DNA of 64,000 nt, taken from positions 62,001-126,000 of the forward strand of contig NZ_VUOS01000007.1 of assembly GCF_009829325.1 (NCBI RefSeq), read 5' to 3'. The DNA is from Nocardia sp. CY41 (lineage in GTDB: Bacteria; Actinomycetota; Actinomycetes; Mycobacteriales; Mycobacteriaceae). Below, piece after piece: positions 25,272 through 33,362 of the stretch (positions are counted from its first letter, which is position 1; the number at the start of each line of letters is the position of its first letter). The notes beneath the pieces are model-generated. The model did not search any database, was not told the origin of the DNA, and saw only the letters and a list, made by a program, of their open reading frames with translations. Position numbers and translations under genes: made by a program.

Positions 25272-25440
25272 GCCCTGGTTCCACCCCTACGAGGCAGCCG
25301 CCGAGCGGGCCAAGATCGCCGACACCGAGGAAGTCGACATGCACGAGTTGGCCTTCGCCATGGAGGCCGCTGGCTGGTTCGGTGCCCGCCGCTCCCTTCC
25401 GCTGCTCGACACCGCCATCGAAGCCCTGGAGGAGTGGTGA
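25258..25440 (+). CDS. Small hypothetical phage protein
   Basis: 60 residues from ATG 25258, inside the end of the previous gene with GGGGAGG upstream. Helical and acidic (EEVDMHELAFAMEAAGWFGARRSLPLLDTAIEALEEW). No family recognised. Confidence 0.6.
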   Translation: MSAREPWFHPYEAAAERAKIADTEEVDMHELAFAMEAAGWFGARRSLPLLDTAIEALEEW

Positions 25441-25586
25441 CGATGCGTGAGAAGTGGTTCGAGCGGGTCGAGTCCACCCAGGAGCGCACGGGTTTCCAGA
25501 TGCGGGTGATCCCCCACGCCCCCAGCTGCCTGTGCTCCCACTGCCACGCCGAGAAGTTCGAGCGAGCCGCGGAGGAGGAGTTGTGA
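25437..25586 (+). CDS. Small zinc-knuckle-like phage protein
   Basis: 49 residues from GTG 25437 (overlap GTGA) or 47 from ATG 25443. Compact Cys/His cluster PSCLCSHCHAEKF suggests metal binding. Coupled to the genes on both sides; no family recognised. Confidence 0.55.
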   Translation: MTMREKWFERVESTQERTGFQMRVIPHAPSCLCSHCHAEKFERAAEEEL

Positions 25587-25786
25587 TCGCGTTCTGGCAT
25601 GACCTGCTCGCCTACGCATGGGAGTTGATCGCCGCGGGGTTCATCGCCGGCATCCTGGCGTGCATCTGGCTCGGGCAGGGCAGGGACTACTCCGGCGCCC
25701 CCGCCGAGGACGACGGCGAAGAGGTGCCCTACGACCCCGACCGGTACAGGGATTGGCAGTACGCCGACGAAGTGGAGGCGTACTGA
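25583..25786 (+). CDS. Small membrane protein
   Basis: 67 residues from GTG 25583. One transmembrane helix (LLAYAWELIAAGFIAGILACIWLG) followed by an acidic cytoplasmic tail. No family recognised. Its TGA shares its last base with the next ATG. Confidence 0.6.
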   Translation: MIAFWHDLLAYAWELIAAGFIAGILACIWLGQGRDYSGAPAEDDGEEVPYDPDRYRDWQYADEVEAY

Positions 25787-26145
25787 TGGCCCGCAAACCC
25801 CTGCTTTCGGACGACGCTGTCCGCGAGATACAGCGTCTGCACGCCGACCGGTATCCCGTCGCCGAGATCGCCCGGAAGTACGACCGCAGCCTGGACGCGA
25901 TCTACAACCTCCTGCGCGGCAAGTCCTACCGGGACGTGACCGCCTCCAGCCACGGCACGCGGACTTGTGCGTGTGCCGACTGCGCTACCGACCGCCGGCG
26001 GGACGAGAACGTCCGCCGCGGCGACCTCATCGCAGCTGTGGCGGTGTGCGTCCGCTGCGGGGAGGACTTCACCACCAAGGCCACGGCGATGCTCGCTCGC
26101 CCCGGCTACATGGTCTGCCCGTCATGCCGAGAGGAGAGGCCGTGA
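25786..26145 (+). CDS. Helix-turn-helix plus zinc-ribbon phage protein
   Basis: 119 residues. An N-terminal helix-turn-helix of the resolvase/transposase-like kind is seen (LSDDAVREIQRLHADRYPVAEIARKYDRSLDAIYNLLRGKSYRDV). Four Cys pairs or single Cys follow (CACADC, then CVRCGEDF and CPSC), a likely zinc ribbon. Probably DNA-binding; targets unknown. Overlaps the next gene by 4 bases. Confidence 0.7.
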   Translation: MARKPLLSDDAVREIQRLHADRYPVAEIARKYDRSLDAIYNLLRGKSYRDVTASSHGTRTCACADCATDRRRDENVRRGDLIAAVAVCVRCGEDFTTKATAMLARPGYMVCPSCREERP

Positions 26146-26501
26146 CCGACACCAATCAGCTAATTGTGAACTTCCGCGGCGGTGTCGGGGAGCTGAAGCC
26201 CGACAACCCGGAGGAGCAGGCGAAAGCGCGGCGCACCGCAGCCCACTACGCCGAGAACGCCGACGAGTTGCGGACGTTCCTGGACATGCTCGGCCTGCGC
26301 GATCACCCCGTGAAGAAGCAGAAGCGGCCGAAGCATGTGCCCGGAAACCTGATCCGAAACCCCGGCATCTGCCGCAAGTGTGGGGTGCAGATGGTGTCGC
26401 GTGAGTCGGCGCAGCCCGGTGACGTCCGCTACGGGGGACTCGGCCTGTGCGTTCGCGACTACGCCCAGCACCGCCGCGCCGCGCTCAAGGAGGCGCGGTG
26501 A
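26142..26501 (+). CDS. Hypothetical phage protein with zinc-ribbon-like half
   Basis: 119 residues from GTG 26142. Helical N-terminal half; C-terminal half has ICRKCGVQMVSRES and LGLCVRDYAQHRRAAL, a partial zinc-ribbon pattern. No family recognised. Directly upstream of and overlapping the WhiB-like gene. Confidence 0.6.
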   Translation: MTDTNQLIVNFRGGVGELKPDNPEEQAKARRTAAHYAENADELRTFLDMLGLRDHPVKKQKRPKHVPGNLIRNPGICRKCGVQMVSRESAQPGDVRYGGLGLCVRDYAQHRRAALKEAR

Positions 26502-26989
26502 GCGACAACGAATGGCGGAAGAAGGCGTCCTGCCGCGCGTACTCCTCCGAGCTGTGGTTCCCGGAGCGCAGCAACAAGGCCAAGACCGCGGTGGACATCT
26601 GCCACGCCTGCCCGGTGCGGCGGGACTGCGCGGAGGACGCGATCAAGCGTGACGAACGCTGGGCCATCGTCGCCGGTTTCCGGTGCGGCGAGAAAAAGGA
26701 ACGCGACGCACTGAAGGCATGGCTGGACGGCGATGTCGCCCAGGCGCCGAAGCCGCGCCACTACGTGCGCTCCCGCAGCGCTTGCGAACGCATCCCGGCC
26801 GGGCCGGCGAGCGAGCACCTGAAGGCGCTGGCCGAGGTGATGCGCTACGACGAACTGATCGCCATCACGGGGCTTACGGCTGGGGTTGTGAGCGGCCTGC
26901 TGTATGGGCGCCGCGGGAAGCCGCGGCAGACGATCCGCAAGGAGGACGCCGAGAAGGTGTTCTCGGTGCAGCTCGAGGTGAGCGCATGA
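26498..26989 (+). CDS. whiB: WhiB-like iron-sulfur regulator with C-terminal extension
   Basis: 163 residues from GTG 26498. The four cluster cysteines fit the WhiB family: Cys12 (ASCRAY), Cys35, Cys38 and Cys44 (CHACPVRRDC, C-x2-C-x5-C). They are followed by IVAGFRCGEKKERDAL in place of the usual GVWGG turn. Residues 85-163 form an extra domain resembling a helix-turn-helix (HLKALAEVMRYDELIAITGLTAGVVSGLL). Host WhiBs bind sigma factor and regulate transcription; phage copies (WhiBTM4 type) can interfere with host WhiB2 and with superinfection. Confidence 0.88.
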   Translation: MSDNEWRKKASCRAYSSELWFPERSNKAKTAVDICHACPVRRDCAEDAIKRDERWAIVAGFRCGEKKERDALKAWLDGDVAQAPKPRHYVRSRSACERIPAGPASEHLKALAEVMRYDELIAITGLTAGVVSGLLYGRRGKPRQTIRKEDAEKVFSVQLEVSA

Positions 26990-27237
26990 AGCGCTACGGC
27001 CCGTATGTCGACTACGACAAGCTCGCCGACGGCGCAATCGCCCTGTGCGAGCAGGTGCGTGATGTCGAGCCCGCTGTGACGTTCGCCGAACTCGCCGACC
27101 GGTGTGTACGGGATCCGCAGCGGATGGCGCAGTTGCTGATGTGCCTGGCGGTGTGGGTCGACATCGACGGTCCGGCGTCCGCGTTGACCGCCCGTGCTGA
27201 AGCGGTCGCCCGCGGGCGCGTTCGGAGGTCGGCATGA
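26986..27237 (+). CDS. Hypothetical phage protein
   Basis: 83 residues from ATG 26986, helical and soluble (DKLADGAIALCEQVRDVEPAVTFAELADRCVRDPQRMAQLL). No family recognised. Overlaps WhiB and the next gene by 4 bases. Confidence 0.62.
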   Translation: MKRYGPYVDYDKLADGAIALCEQVRDVEPAVTFAELADRCVRDPQRMAQLLMCLAVWVDIDGPASALTARAEAVARGRVRRSA

Positions 27238-27419
27238 GCATCCGCACCTGGAAGGACGGCCTGTCCCGCTTGGACATCGAGCAGGACCCGTCCGGCCGGA
27301 TCCGCTTCGGCCTGCACGGAATCAATCAGGCGGGCGAGGTCATCGAGTACGGCTTCGTCGCGTCCTTCTCCGCGTCCGCGCGTGAGGAGATCGCCCAATT
27401 CATCAAGGAGGGCATGTGA
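27234..27419 (+). CDS. Small hypothetical phage protein
   Basis: 61 residues, small alpha/beta protein (IEQDPSGRIRFGLHGINQAGEVIEYGFVASFSASAREEIAQFIKEGM). No family recognised. Overlaps both neighbours. Confidence 0.6.
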   Translation: MSIRTWKDGLSRLDIEQDPSGRIRFGLHGINQAGEVIEYGFVASFSASAREEIAQFIKEGM

Positions 27420-27499
27420 GTACCCACGACTGCCCGTTCTGCCGTGGCGCTGGCTGCGTCCACTGCGGTGGCGGGGAGGTGGACGACCGTGAGCTTTGA
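27416..27499 (+). CDS. Tiny zinc-ribbon-like peptide
   Basis: 27 residues from GTG 27416 (overlap GTGA). CPFCRGAGCVHCGGG resembles a minimal DnaJ-type zinc finger. Very short, so less certain; supported by the overlap with the upstream stop and the start of the nuclease gene at 27489. Confidence 0.45.
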   Translation: MSTHDCPFCRGAGCVHCGGGEVDDREL

Positions 27500-28337
27500 T
27501 CAGCCGCCCACCACCCCGGACCTGTACTACGACCTGCCCGAGGCGATCTACCACGCCGACACCGAAAGCCTGTCGAGTTCTGGCGCCCGAACACTGCTTC
27601 GTCCCGGCGGGCCCGAGCTGTTCAAGTACCAGCGTGAGAACGGCAGCGGACGCTCCGAGCACTACGACTTCGGACTCGCCGCCCATGCCCTGCTGCTCGG
27701 AACCGGCGCGGAGGTCGTCGAGATCGAGGCCAGGGACTGGAAGACGAAGGCGGCGCAGGAGGAACGGAAGGCCGCCTACGCCGAGGGGAAGGTTCCGCTG
27801 CTGTCGGCGACCCTGCGCCAGGTCGAGGAGATGGTCGCCACGGCGCGCCGGCATCCGGTCGTGTCCGAACTCCTGGTCGGCGGGAAGCCGGAGGTGTCCG
27901 CCTACGCCCTCGACGAGGAGACGTGGACGATGCTGCGCGCCCGCTTCGACTACCTGCGGGAGGAGTCCCCGCAGGAGTACCTGTTCGTGGACTACAAGAC
28001 GACGTCCGCGGACGCGGCGCCCGCGGTGTTCGCGTCGTCGTCGGCGAAGTTCCGCTACCCGATCCAGGACGCCTTCTACCGCATCGTTCTGCGGCTGCTC
28101 GGCTACCAAGTCTCCCGGTCGCTGTGGATCGCGCAGGAGAAGGAACCGCCGTACCGGCTCACGGTGAACGAGCACCAGCCGGGCGACCTCGCGCTCGCCG
28201 AGCAGCTCGTGCGCAAGGCCATCGACATCTACGCCGAATGCGTCGCGGCCGACCACTGGCCGGGCTACGGCACCGACATCAACCCGATCACCATGCCCGC
28301 ATGGGCGATCCGCGAATGGGAGGCCCTGCTCGCATGA
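27489..28337 (+). CDS. RecE/Cas4-like PD-(D/E)XK exonuclease
   Basis: 282 residues from GTG 27489. Opens YYDLPEAIYHADTESLSSSGARTLL, as in RecE/DUF3799-type phage nucleases. His in HALLLG, then Asp and the E/D-x-K element EYLFVDYKTTSADAAPA (about residues 158-172) supply the active site; RYPIQDAFYRIVLRLLGY follows. Expected to resect DNA ends 5' to 3' for annealing by the protein encoded next. Coupled to it by a 4-base overlap. Confidence 0.85.
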   Translation: MSFDQPPTTPDLYYDLPEAIYHADTESLSSSGARTLLRPGGPELFKYQRENGSGRSEHYDFGLAAHALLLGTGAEVVEIEARDWKTKAAQEERKAAYAEGKVPLLSATLRQVEEMVATARRHPVVSELLVGGKPEVSAYALDEETWTMLRARFDYLREESPQEYLFVDYKTTSADAAPAVFASSSAKFRYPIQDAFYRIVLRLLGYQVSRSLWIAQEKEPPYRLTVNEHQPGDLALAEQLVRKAIDIYAECVAADHWPGYGTDINPITMPAWAIREWEALLA

Positions 28338-29029
28338 ATCCGATCGTCATGCCCGACGTCGAAACGACTGTCGGGATCGACTTGAGAGCGCAGCTCGAGA
28401 CCCTGGCGAAGCTGCGTGAGAAGTTCGAGAAGCACCAGATCGGCCTGCTTCCCAAGCCGTACTCGAAGGATGCACAGAAGGGGAAGTGCGGGGTCTGCAA
28501 GGGCTTCCACGGCCTGCCCGCGATGCACGTCGACTACGTCGGCCACGCCGCGGTCACCGACCGCCTGCTCGATGTGGACCCGCTGTGGAACTGGGAGCCG
28601 GTCGGCGTCGACCAGAACGGCCTTCCGGTCCTCGACAACAACGGCGGCCTGTGGATTCGCCTGACCATCGCCGGCCTGACTCGACTCGGGTACGGAGATG
28701 CCCAGGGCAAGCGCGGCGGCGACGCCGTGAAGGAAGCCATCGGAGACGCGATCCGTAACGCCGCCATGCGCTTCGGTGTCGCCCTGGATCTGTGGCACAA
28801 GGGCGATCTGCACATCGAGTCCGAGGAGCAAGCCGAGGCGCCGGTGGACGAGGACCCGATTCTGCGGGCCCGCCGCGACCTGAACGCCGCCATCTCCGCG
28901 CGCGGAATCAGCCCCAACAAGGCGAAGGCGCGCTTCGCGAAGAACGGCCACGGCCAGTTGGGCGCGTCGACCGATGTCAAAGCCATCCGCGCCCTGGTTG
29001 AGCACTACCGCAACGGGGGTGAGGAATGA
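28334..29029 (+). CDS. Rad52/Sak-like single-strand annealing protein
   Basis: 231 residues from ATG 28334. The central domain (about 55-155) reads HVDYVGHAAVTDRLLDVDPLWNW, then GDAVKEAIGDAIRNAAMRFGVALDLWHKGD, the pattern of the Rad52/DdrA/Sak family. A CGVCKG pair precedes it, and the C-terminal part is a small charged domain (ISARGISPNKAKARF). Partner of the exonuclease in homologous recombination. Identification is by motif only; a RecT or Erf family protein is less likely. Confidence 0.68.
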   Translation: MNPIVMPDVETTVGIDLRAQLETLAKLREKFEKHQIGLLPKPYSKDAQKGKCGVCKGFHGLPAMHVDYVGHAAVTDRLLDVDPLWNWEPVGVDQNGLPVLDNNGGLWIRLTIAGLTRLGYGDAQGKRGGDAVKEAIGDAIRNAAMRFGVALDLWHKGDLHIESEEQAEAPVDEDPILRARRDLNAAISARGISPNKAKARFAKNGHGQLGASTDVKAIRALVEHYRNGGEE

Positions 29030-29577
29030 CCGCCGTACAGCCCGGACAGCCCACATTTCAGGCTGCCCAGGAATGGCCTGCTGTAGATGTGCGGTGGCAT
29101 GACGACCGCAACTTCGAGCGCCTGGTGAACGCCGACCTCCGTGACCCCAAGGGCATCGGACCGCAGTACGCGATCCTGCGTCGCAAGGAAAACCGGGTCC
29201 GCTGGTTGCAGATGCTCGTCAGCATTCAGCAGTCGATCATCCAGCAGAACGCCCTCGCCAACGCCACCCTGAAGTCGCATCCCGATCGTCCTGCGCCGGG
29301 GGAACTCACTCCGCAGTCTTACCTCGACGCCAAGCGGGAGGTGGAGGAGCGCAAACGACCGCGGGAACGCGCGCTGCGCGCGGTGAACGAACGCCTCGGT
29401 GAGGCTCGCCGCCTGATCGGCTCCGACCCGTTGGCGAACTCGACGGCCGGCCGCGTGGTGGCCCACCTCGCGGAGGTGGACCTGCTGCTGCGGGAGGGGA
29501 ACGTCGACGACGCGCGGCGCAAGGTGCGGTCGTTGATGTGGAACCTCGGTTCGGGCGGCGCGGAGGTGGAGTCGTGA
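29026..29577 (+). CDS. Hypothetical phage protein
   Basis: 183 residues, helical, charged, with a long predicted coiled region (residues 95-165, AKREVEERKRPRERALRAVNERLGEARRL). Between recombination genes and an HNH nuclease, so a DNA-metabolism role is possible. No family recognised. Confidence 0.65.
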   Translation: MTAVQPGQPTFQAAQEWPAVDVRWHDDRNFERLVNADLRDPKGIGPQYAILRRKENRVRWLQMLVSIQQSIIQQNALANATLKSHPDRPAPGELTPQSYLDAKREVEERKRPRERALRAVNERLGEARRLIGSDPLANSTAGRVVAHLAEVDLLLREGNVDDARRKVRSLMWNLGSGGAEVES

Positions 29578-29939
29578 TCGAGGACCCGTTCAACCTGATC
29601 GAGATCGAGCAGGGCTTGCGCGAACTGGAATCCAGCGGTGGACAGGCGGCCCTGGATTTGAAGCGCTGGCGCGACGACCTCGCCCTGAAACGGAAGCAGC
29701 TGCGGGACGCGAAGACCAAGGCCACGTTCAACGCCCCGGACGGCACGGTCCAGATGAAGAACGCTTACGTCGACCAGGAGACTACCGACCTGCAACTGGA
29801 GTACGACCTCGCTGACAACCAGGCCAGGTACGGAGCCGACATGGTCGACGAGCGCAGGTCGACCCGTTCGTCATTGCAGACCAGGGCGAAGCTGGCCGTC
29901 GAGGCGATGAAGCTGGCCGGATACGGCGGTGGCGCATGA
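29574..29939 (+). CDS. Helical hypothetical phage protein
   Basis: 121 residues from GTG 29574, almost entirely helical and charged (ALDLKRWRDDLALKRKQLRDAKTKA, then TTDLQLEYDLADNQARYGADMVDERRSTRSSLQTRAKLAVEAMKL). Perhaps a structural adaptor or DNA-binding accessory; no family recognised. Confidence 0.65.
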   Translation: MIEDPFNLIEIEQGLRELESSGGQAALDLKRWRDDLALKRKQLRDAKTKATFNAPDGTVQMKNAYVDQETTDLQLEYDLADNQARYGADMVDERRSTRSSLQTRAKLAVEAMKLAGYGGGA

Positions 29940-30352
29940 CCGTCCATCCATCCGCCAAGAACCTGGCCGCGGACATGGTGCGCCGGTTGGCGAAGCACCA
30001 GCCCCGAACCAAGCGCCCGAAGAACCCCGGCGAGAGCTGGACCCGGGAGTTGCTCGCCGCCCGTTCCGGTGGCCTGTGTGAGCGCTGCGGTATAGCCCCC
30101 GCACAGTCGGTACACCATCGCTGGAAGAGGGGGCAGGGAGGGCCGTGGTCGGCCTCCAACTGCGTCGCGCTTTGTGGGGACGGTGTTCGCGGATGCCATG
30201 GGTTCGCTGAGCACAACCCGAACGCCGCAGAACCCGAAGGGCTGCATCTGCGTCCGTGGATGACTCCCGCCGAGTGCCGGTTCCTGTACCGCGGCCGGTG
30301 GGTGCTGCTCACGGATGACGGACGCGTCGATCCGATCGGGGGTGAGGCATGA
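29936..30352 (+). CDS. HNH-type nuclease-like protein
   Basis: 138 residues. CERCG at about 47-51, SVHHRWKRGQGGPW with paired His at about 60-61, SNCVALCGDGVRGCHGF supplying the Asn, Cys pairs and final His: a treble-clef HNH arrangement. Sits in the recombination cluster and may be a structure-specific nuclease. Overlaps the methyltransferase gene. Confidence 0.75.
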   Translation: MTVHPSAKNLAADMVRRLAKHQPRTKRPKNPGESWTRELLAARSGGLCERCGIAPAQSVHHRWKRGQGGPWSASNCVALCGDGVRGCHGFAEHNPNAAEPEGLHLRPWMTPAECRFLYRGRWVLLTDDGRVDPIGGEA

Positions 30353-31056
30353 AACCCATCCTGTTGGACACCTTCTGCAAGGCTGGCGGCGCAGCAGTGG
30401 GGTATGCCGCGGCGGGGTTCGAAGTCGTTGGTGTGGACATCGAGCCGCAACCGAACTACCCGTTCACCTTCTATCAGGGCGACGCCCTGGAGTTCATCAG
30501 AGACCGCGGCCACGAGTTCGACGCCATCCACGCCTCCCCTCCCTGCCAGGGGTATTCGGCGATGAAGGACATGCCCGACGCCCGTGAGCATCCGAAGCTG
30601 ATCGGCGAAGTCCGTGACCTCCTGAAAGAACTCGGTCGGCCGTACGTGATCGAGAACGTCGTCGGCGCCCGCGCACACATGATCGACCCCGTACTGCTGT
30701 GCGGGACCATGTTCGGCCTCGGCGACGCCGGCTTCGAACTTCAACGTCACCGCCTCTTCGAGACCAGCTTCCCCGTTCTGCCCCCCTCGGGGTGCAAGCA
30801 CGAGCTTCCCGTGATCGGGGTGTACGGCGGGCATGTGCGGTGCCGGTCGACGAAGTTCTGGCGCAACGGCGGCCGCGACTTCCCTGGCTACGACAAGAAG
30901 CAGCTGGCCATGACCGTCATGGGCGTCACGCATCGCATGACCATGAACGAGCTTTCCGAGGCCATCCCTCCCCAATACGCGGAGTACGTGGGTCGCCAGC
31001 TGCTCGCAACACTCAACCCCGCCCTGATCACCGAGAGGTCCAGCGATGACCAGTGA
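30349..31056 (+). CDS. DNA (cytosine-5) methyltransferase, first copy
   Basis: 235 residues. Motif I LDTFCKAGGAAVGYAAAGFEVVGVD, catalytic motif IV HASPPCQGYS with Cys66, motif VI VIENVVGA, motif VIII ELQRHRLFE, then IPPQYAEYVGRQLL for motif X. Short for the family (small target-recognition part). It likely protects phage DNA from host restriction. The 11-base overlap with the next gene suggests coupling. Confidence 0.88.
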   Translation: MKPILLDTFCKAGGAAVGYAAAGFEVVGVDIEPQPNYPFTFYQGDALEFIRDRGHEFDAIHASPPCQGYSAMKDMPDAREHPKLIGEVRDLLKELGRPYVIENVVGARAHMIDPVLLCGTMFGLGDAGFELQRHRLFETSFPVLPPSGCKHELPVIGVYGGHVRCRSTKFWRNGGRDFPGYDKKQLAMTVMGVTHRMTMNELSEAIPPQYAEYVGRQLLATLNPALITERSSDDQ

Positions 31057-31306
31057 CCGCGACCAGCTCGCCGACGATATCGAGGCTCGGGTGATCACCG
31101 AACCAACCGAACTCGACGCGCTGCCGATCATGAGCCTGGTCCTCGCCTATGGGGTCGCCCACCAGGCAGTACCCGCAGAACGCGGCGACGCCCCCGTGTG
31201 GCTCAAGCCAACCGGAGTGCGCGCGCAGACCAGCGTCGAGCTTCTGGCCGACACCCGTGGCGCTGGCGTCACTGTCCTCTACGCCCCGAATGGGGGTGAA
31301 CAGTGA
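31046..31306 (+). CDS. Hypothetical phage protein between two methyltransferases
   Basis: 86 residues from ATG 31046. Small acidic alpha/beta protein (ITEPTELDALPIMSLVLAYGVAHQAVPAERG). No family recognised; overlaps both methyltransferase genes. Confidence 0.55.
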   Translation: MTSDRDQLADDIEARVITEPTELDALPIMSLVLAYGVAHQAVPAERGDAPVWLKPTGVRAQTSVELLADTRGAGVTVLYAPNGGEQ

Positions 31307-32316
31307 TCGACTGGATCGACCTGTTCTCCGGCGGCGGCGGTTCGAGCGTGGGGATCCGCCGCGCCGGCCAACAGGTGAAGGCGTGCGCCAACCACTGGCC
31401 CGTCGCGGTGGCGACTCACCAGAAGAACCACCCGGACGTCGAGCACTTCACAGCGAACCTGTCGGAGACCGACTTCCGCACCTTCCCCCGCACGACCGCC
31501 CTGTGGGCTTCCCCGTCGTGCGTGTGGCACGCCCGCTCCGGCGGCCGCAAGCAGCCTCCCGCGGAGGTGGAGCGGCTGCGGCAGGACGCGGGCGCGATCG
31601 ACCGGGCCACCGCGTTCGCGGTGATCGCCGCCGCGGAAGTTCACCAGTACGAGGCGATCGTGGTGGAGAACGTCGAGGAGTTCACCCGCTGGAGCTTGTT
31701 CCGGTGGTGGCTGGACGGTCTCGCTGCCCTCGGGTACCGGCATCAGACCGTGGTGTTGGATGCCGCGGCGGTACCGGGTGCGGTGGCTCAGGTGCGGCGC
31801 CGCTGGTTCGGGGTGTTCACCCGCGACGGGGGCGTAGACCTGTCACTGCCCGCGGTGCAAACCCCTCCCGCTACGTCGATCCTCGACCCAGATCCGGGCC
31901 GGCCAGTCACGCGGCGGCTGTATGTGTCCCCGCAGATCGAGCAGATCACCGAACCGGGTGTGCCGCATCTGGTGATGTACCGACGCAACGCCAAACCCCG
32001 ACGGGCGGACCGGCATCCGCTCGCCACGGTGACCGCAGGCGGGAACCATCACGCGGTCGCCACCGTCACCGCCGAGGGCGTGTTCCACCGGATGCTCACC
32101 AACACCGAGCGCGCACGGGCGCAGGGATTCCCGGACTCCTATCAGTGGGTGGGGAACCGAGCGGAGGTCCTCAAGCAGGTGGGCAATGCCGTGGCTGTCC
32201 CGGTCGCCGAGTTCCTCGCTCGCCGGATCGCCGCGCATCTCGAAGGCTCCACCGTCCCGTCCGAGTGCGGTGATCAGTACGCGCTGGCCATCAACCCGGA
32301 AGGAGAGGAGGGGTGA
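31303..32316 (+). CDS. DNA (cytosine-5) methyltransferase, second copy
   Basis: 337 residues from GTG 31303. Motif I IDLFSGGGGSSVGIRRAG, motif IV WASPSCVWHARSG (Cys kept, but PSC instead of PPCQ), motif VI IVVENVEEF, motif VIII QVRRRWFGVF, motifs IX/X RARAQGFPDSYQW and VGNAVAVPVAEFLARRI. Complete and larger than the copy at 30349, so probably of different specificity. Confidence 0.88.
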   Translation: MIDWIDLFSGGGGSSVGIRRAGQQVKACANHWPVAVATHQKNHPDVEHFTANLSETDFRTFPRTTALWASPSCVWHARSGGRKQPPAEVERLRQDAGAIDRATAFAVIAAAEVHQYEAIVVENVEEFTRWSLFRWWLDGLAALGYRHQTVVLDAAAVPGAVAQVRRRWFGVFTRDGGVDLSLPAVQTPPATSILDPDPGRPVTRRLYVSPQIEQITEPGVPHLVMYRRNAKPRRADRHPLATVTAGGNHHAVATVTAEGVFHRMLTNTERARAQGFPDSYQWVGNRAEVLKQVGNAVAVPVAEFLARRIAAHLEGSTVPSECGDQYALAINPEGEEG

Positions 32317-32945
32317 GCACCGACCTGAAGGCGATCATGGACCGCGACGAACGCCGCCGGCGGATGCTGAACGACCCCGACCTGACCGGCGACCTGCTAC
32401 TGCTCACCCTTGCCCTGGACGAGTTCCTCGTCTCTCGCAACGAGCAGGGACGCAAGAAGTTGCGGAACTGGGCATGGGAAGTCGCGCACCTGACGCACGG
32501 AAACAGCGACTACCACCTGCGGTACTGGACCAAGAAGGTCATCGCCGATGACCTCCCGCGGTATGAGCCGATCAAACCGAAGGGGCGCGGCTGCGTGGCG
32601 CCGATGGTGCGACGAGAAGGCGCGTGCGGCAACGCCGGTACGACCAGCCGGGTCGACCGCGATCCGTTGACGGGTGACTCCAGGTGGGTGCACTACTGCG
32701 CCCGGCATAAGCACCTAGCCGGACCCGTAGAGGCACGGATCCGGGAATGGGTCGAGAACGGGAAGCCGTCCCCTCCAGCGAACACGGGCGGCGTCCTGCG
32801 CCGCTACTTCGACGCGGACTGGGACACGGTCTACCGGTGGGCTTCTGGTCGGGAACCGATGGAGGGCGGGCGTGAAGCGACACCGCCGCGGCCGAAGCTG
32901 CGCCTGATCACCGGCGGCGCAGAGCAATTGGGCGGGGATTCATGA
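32313..32945 (+). CDS. Hypothetical phage protein
   Basis: 210 residues from GTG 32313. A helical N-terminal half (LTGDLLLLTLALDEFLVSRNEQGRKKLRNWAWEVA) precedes a central Cys/His cluster (GRGCVAPMVRREGACGNAG and WVHYCARH) that may bind zinc. Lies just before the putative replication initiator. No family recognised. Confidence 0.62.
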   Translation: MSTDLKAIMDRDERRRRMLNDPDLTGDLLLLTLALDEFLVSRNEQGRKKLRNWAWEVAHLTHGNSDYHLRYWTKKVIADDLPRYEPIKPKGRGCVAPMVRREGACGNAGTTSRVDRDPLTGDSRWVHYCARHKHLAGPVEARIREWVENGKPSPPANTGGVLRRYFDADWDTVYRWASGREPMEGGREATPPRPKLRLITGGAEQLGGDS

Positions 32946-32963
32946 TGCGGGGAGGTCTCGGGG

Positions 32964-33362
32964 ATGCGGAAGGCAGGCGTCATGGCCTCGGTGGAGGACA
33001 CGCTCGTGGATATCTCGGATCCGATTCCGGTGGACCGGTTCGAATGGGAGCGCATCATCCGCCGGGTCCGGATGTCCAAGGGCACCAAGTATGTCGCGGT
33101 GATGCTGGCTACGTACGCGGACCGGGACGGAACCAGGGTGCGGCCGGGTGTGGATCGGCTGGCGTTGGTGATGTGCGTGTCGGAGCCGACGGTGAAGCGC
33201 GGCATGTCGGAGTTGCGGGCGATGGGGCTCATTCAGCGGGTGAAGCAGGGCAACCGGCACGCGAAGAAGGCGGACGAGTACCGGTTGACGATGCCGTTGA
33301 ATCTGCTCGATCTGCCGATGCTCGGGCCGGACGAGGACGGAATGTCTGGGGATCACTCATGA
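32964..33362 (+). CDS. Winged-helix protein, candidate replication initiator
   Basis: 132 residues from ATG 32964 (GGAGG 8 bases ahead). Residues 28-110 form a helix-turn-helix with wing (MSKGTKYVAVMLATYADRDGTRVRPGVDRLALVMCVSEPTVKRGMSELRAMGLIQRVKQGN), like the DNA-binding domain of phage lambda O and plasmid Rep proteins. The first of six directly repeated origin motifs overlaps its 3' end and the rest follow at once, matching the lambda O/ori arrangement. No helicase or loader gene is recognised nearby. Confidence 0.7.
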   Translation: MRKAGVMASVEDTLVDISDPIPVDRFEWERIIRRVRMSKGTKYVAVMLATYADRDGTRVRPGVDRLALVMCVSEPTVKRGMSELRAMGLIQRVKQGNRHAKKADEYRLTMPLNLLDLPMLGPDEDGMSGDHS

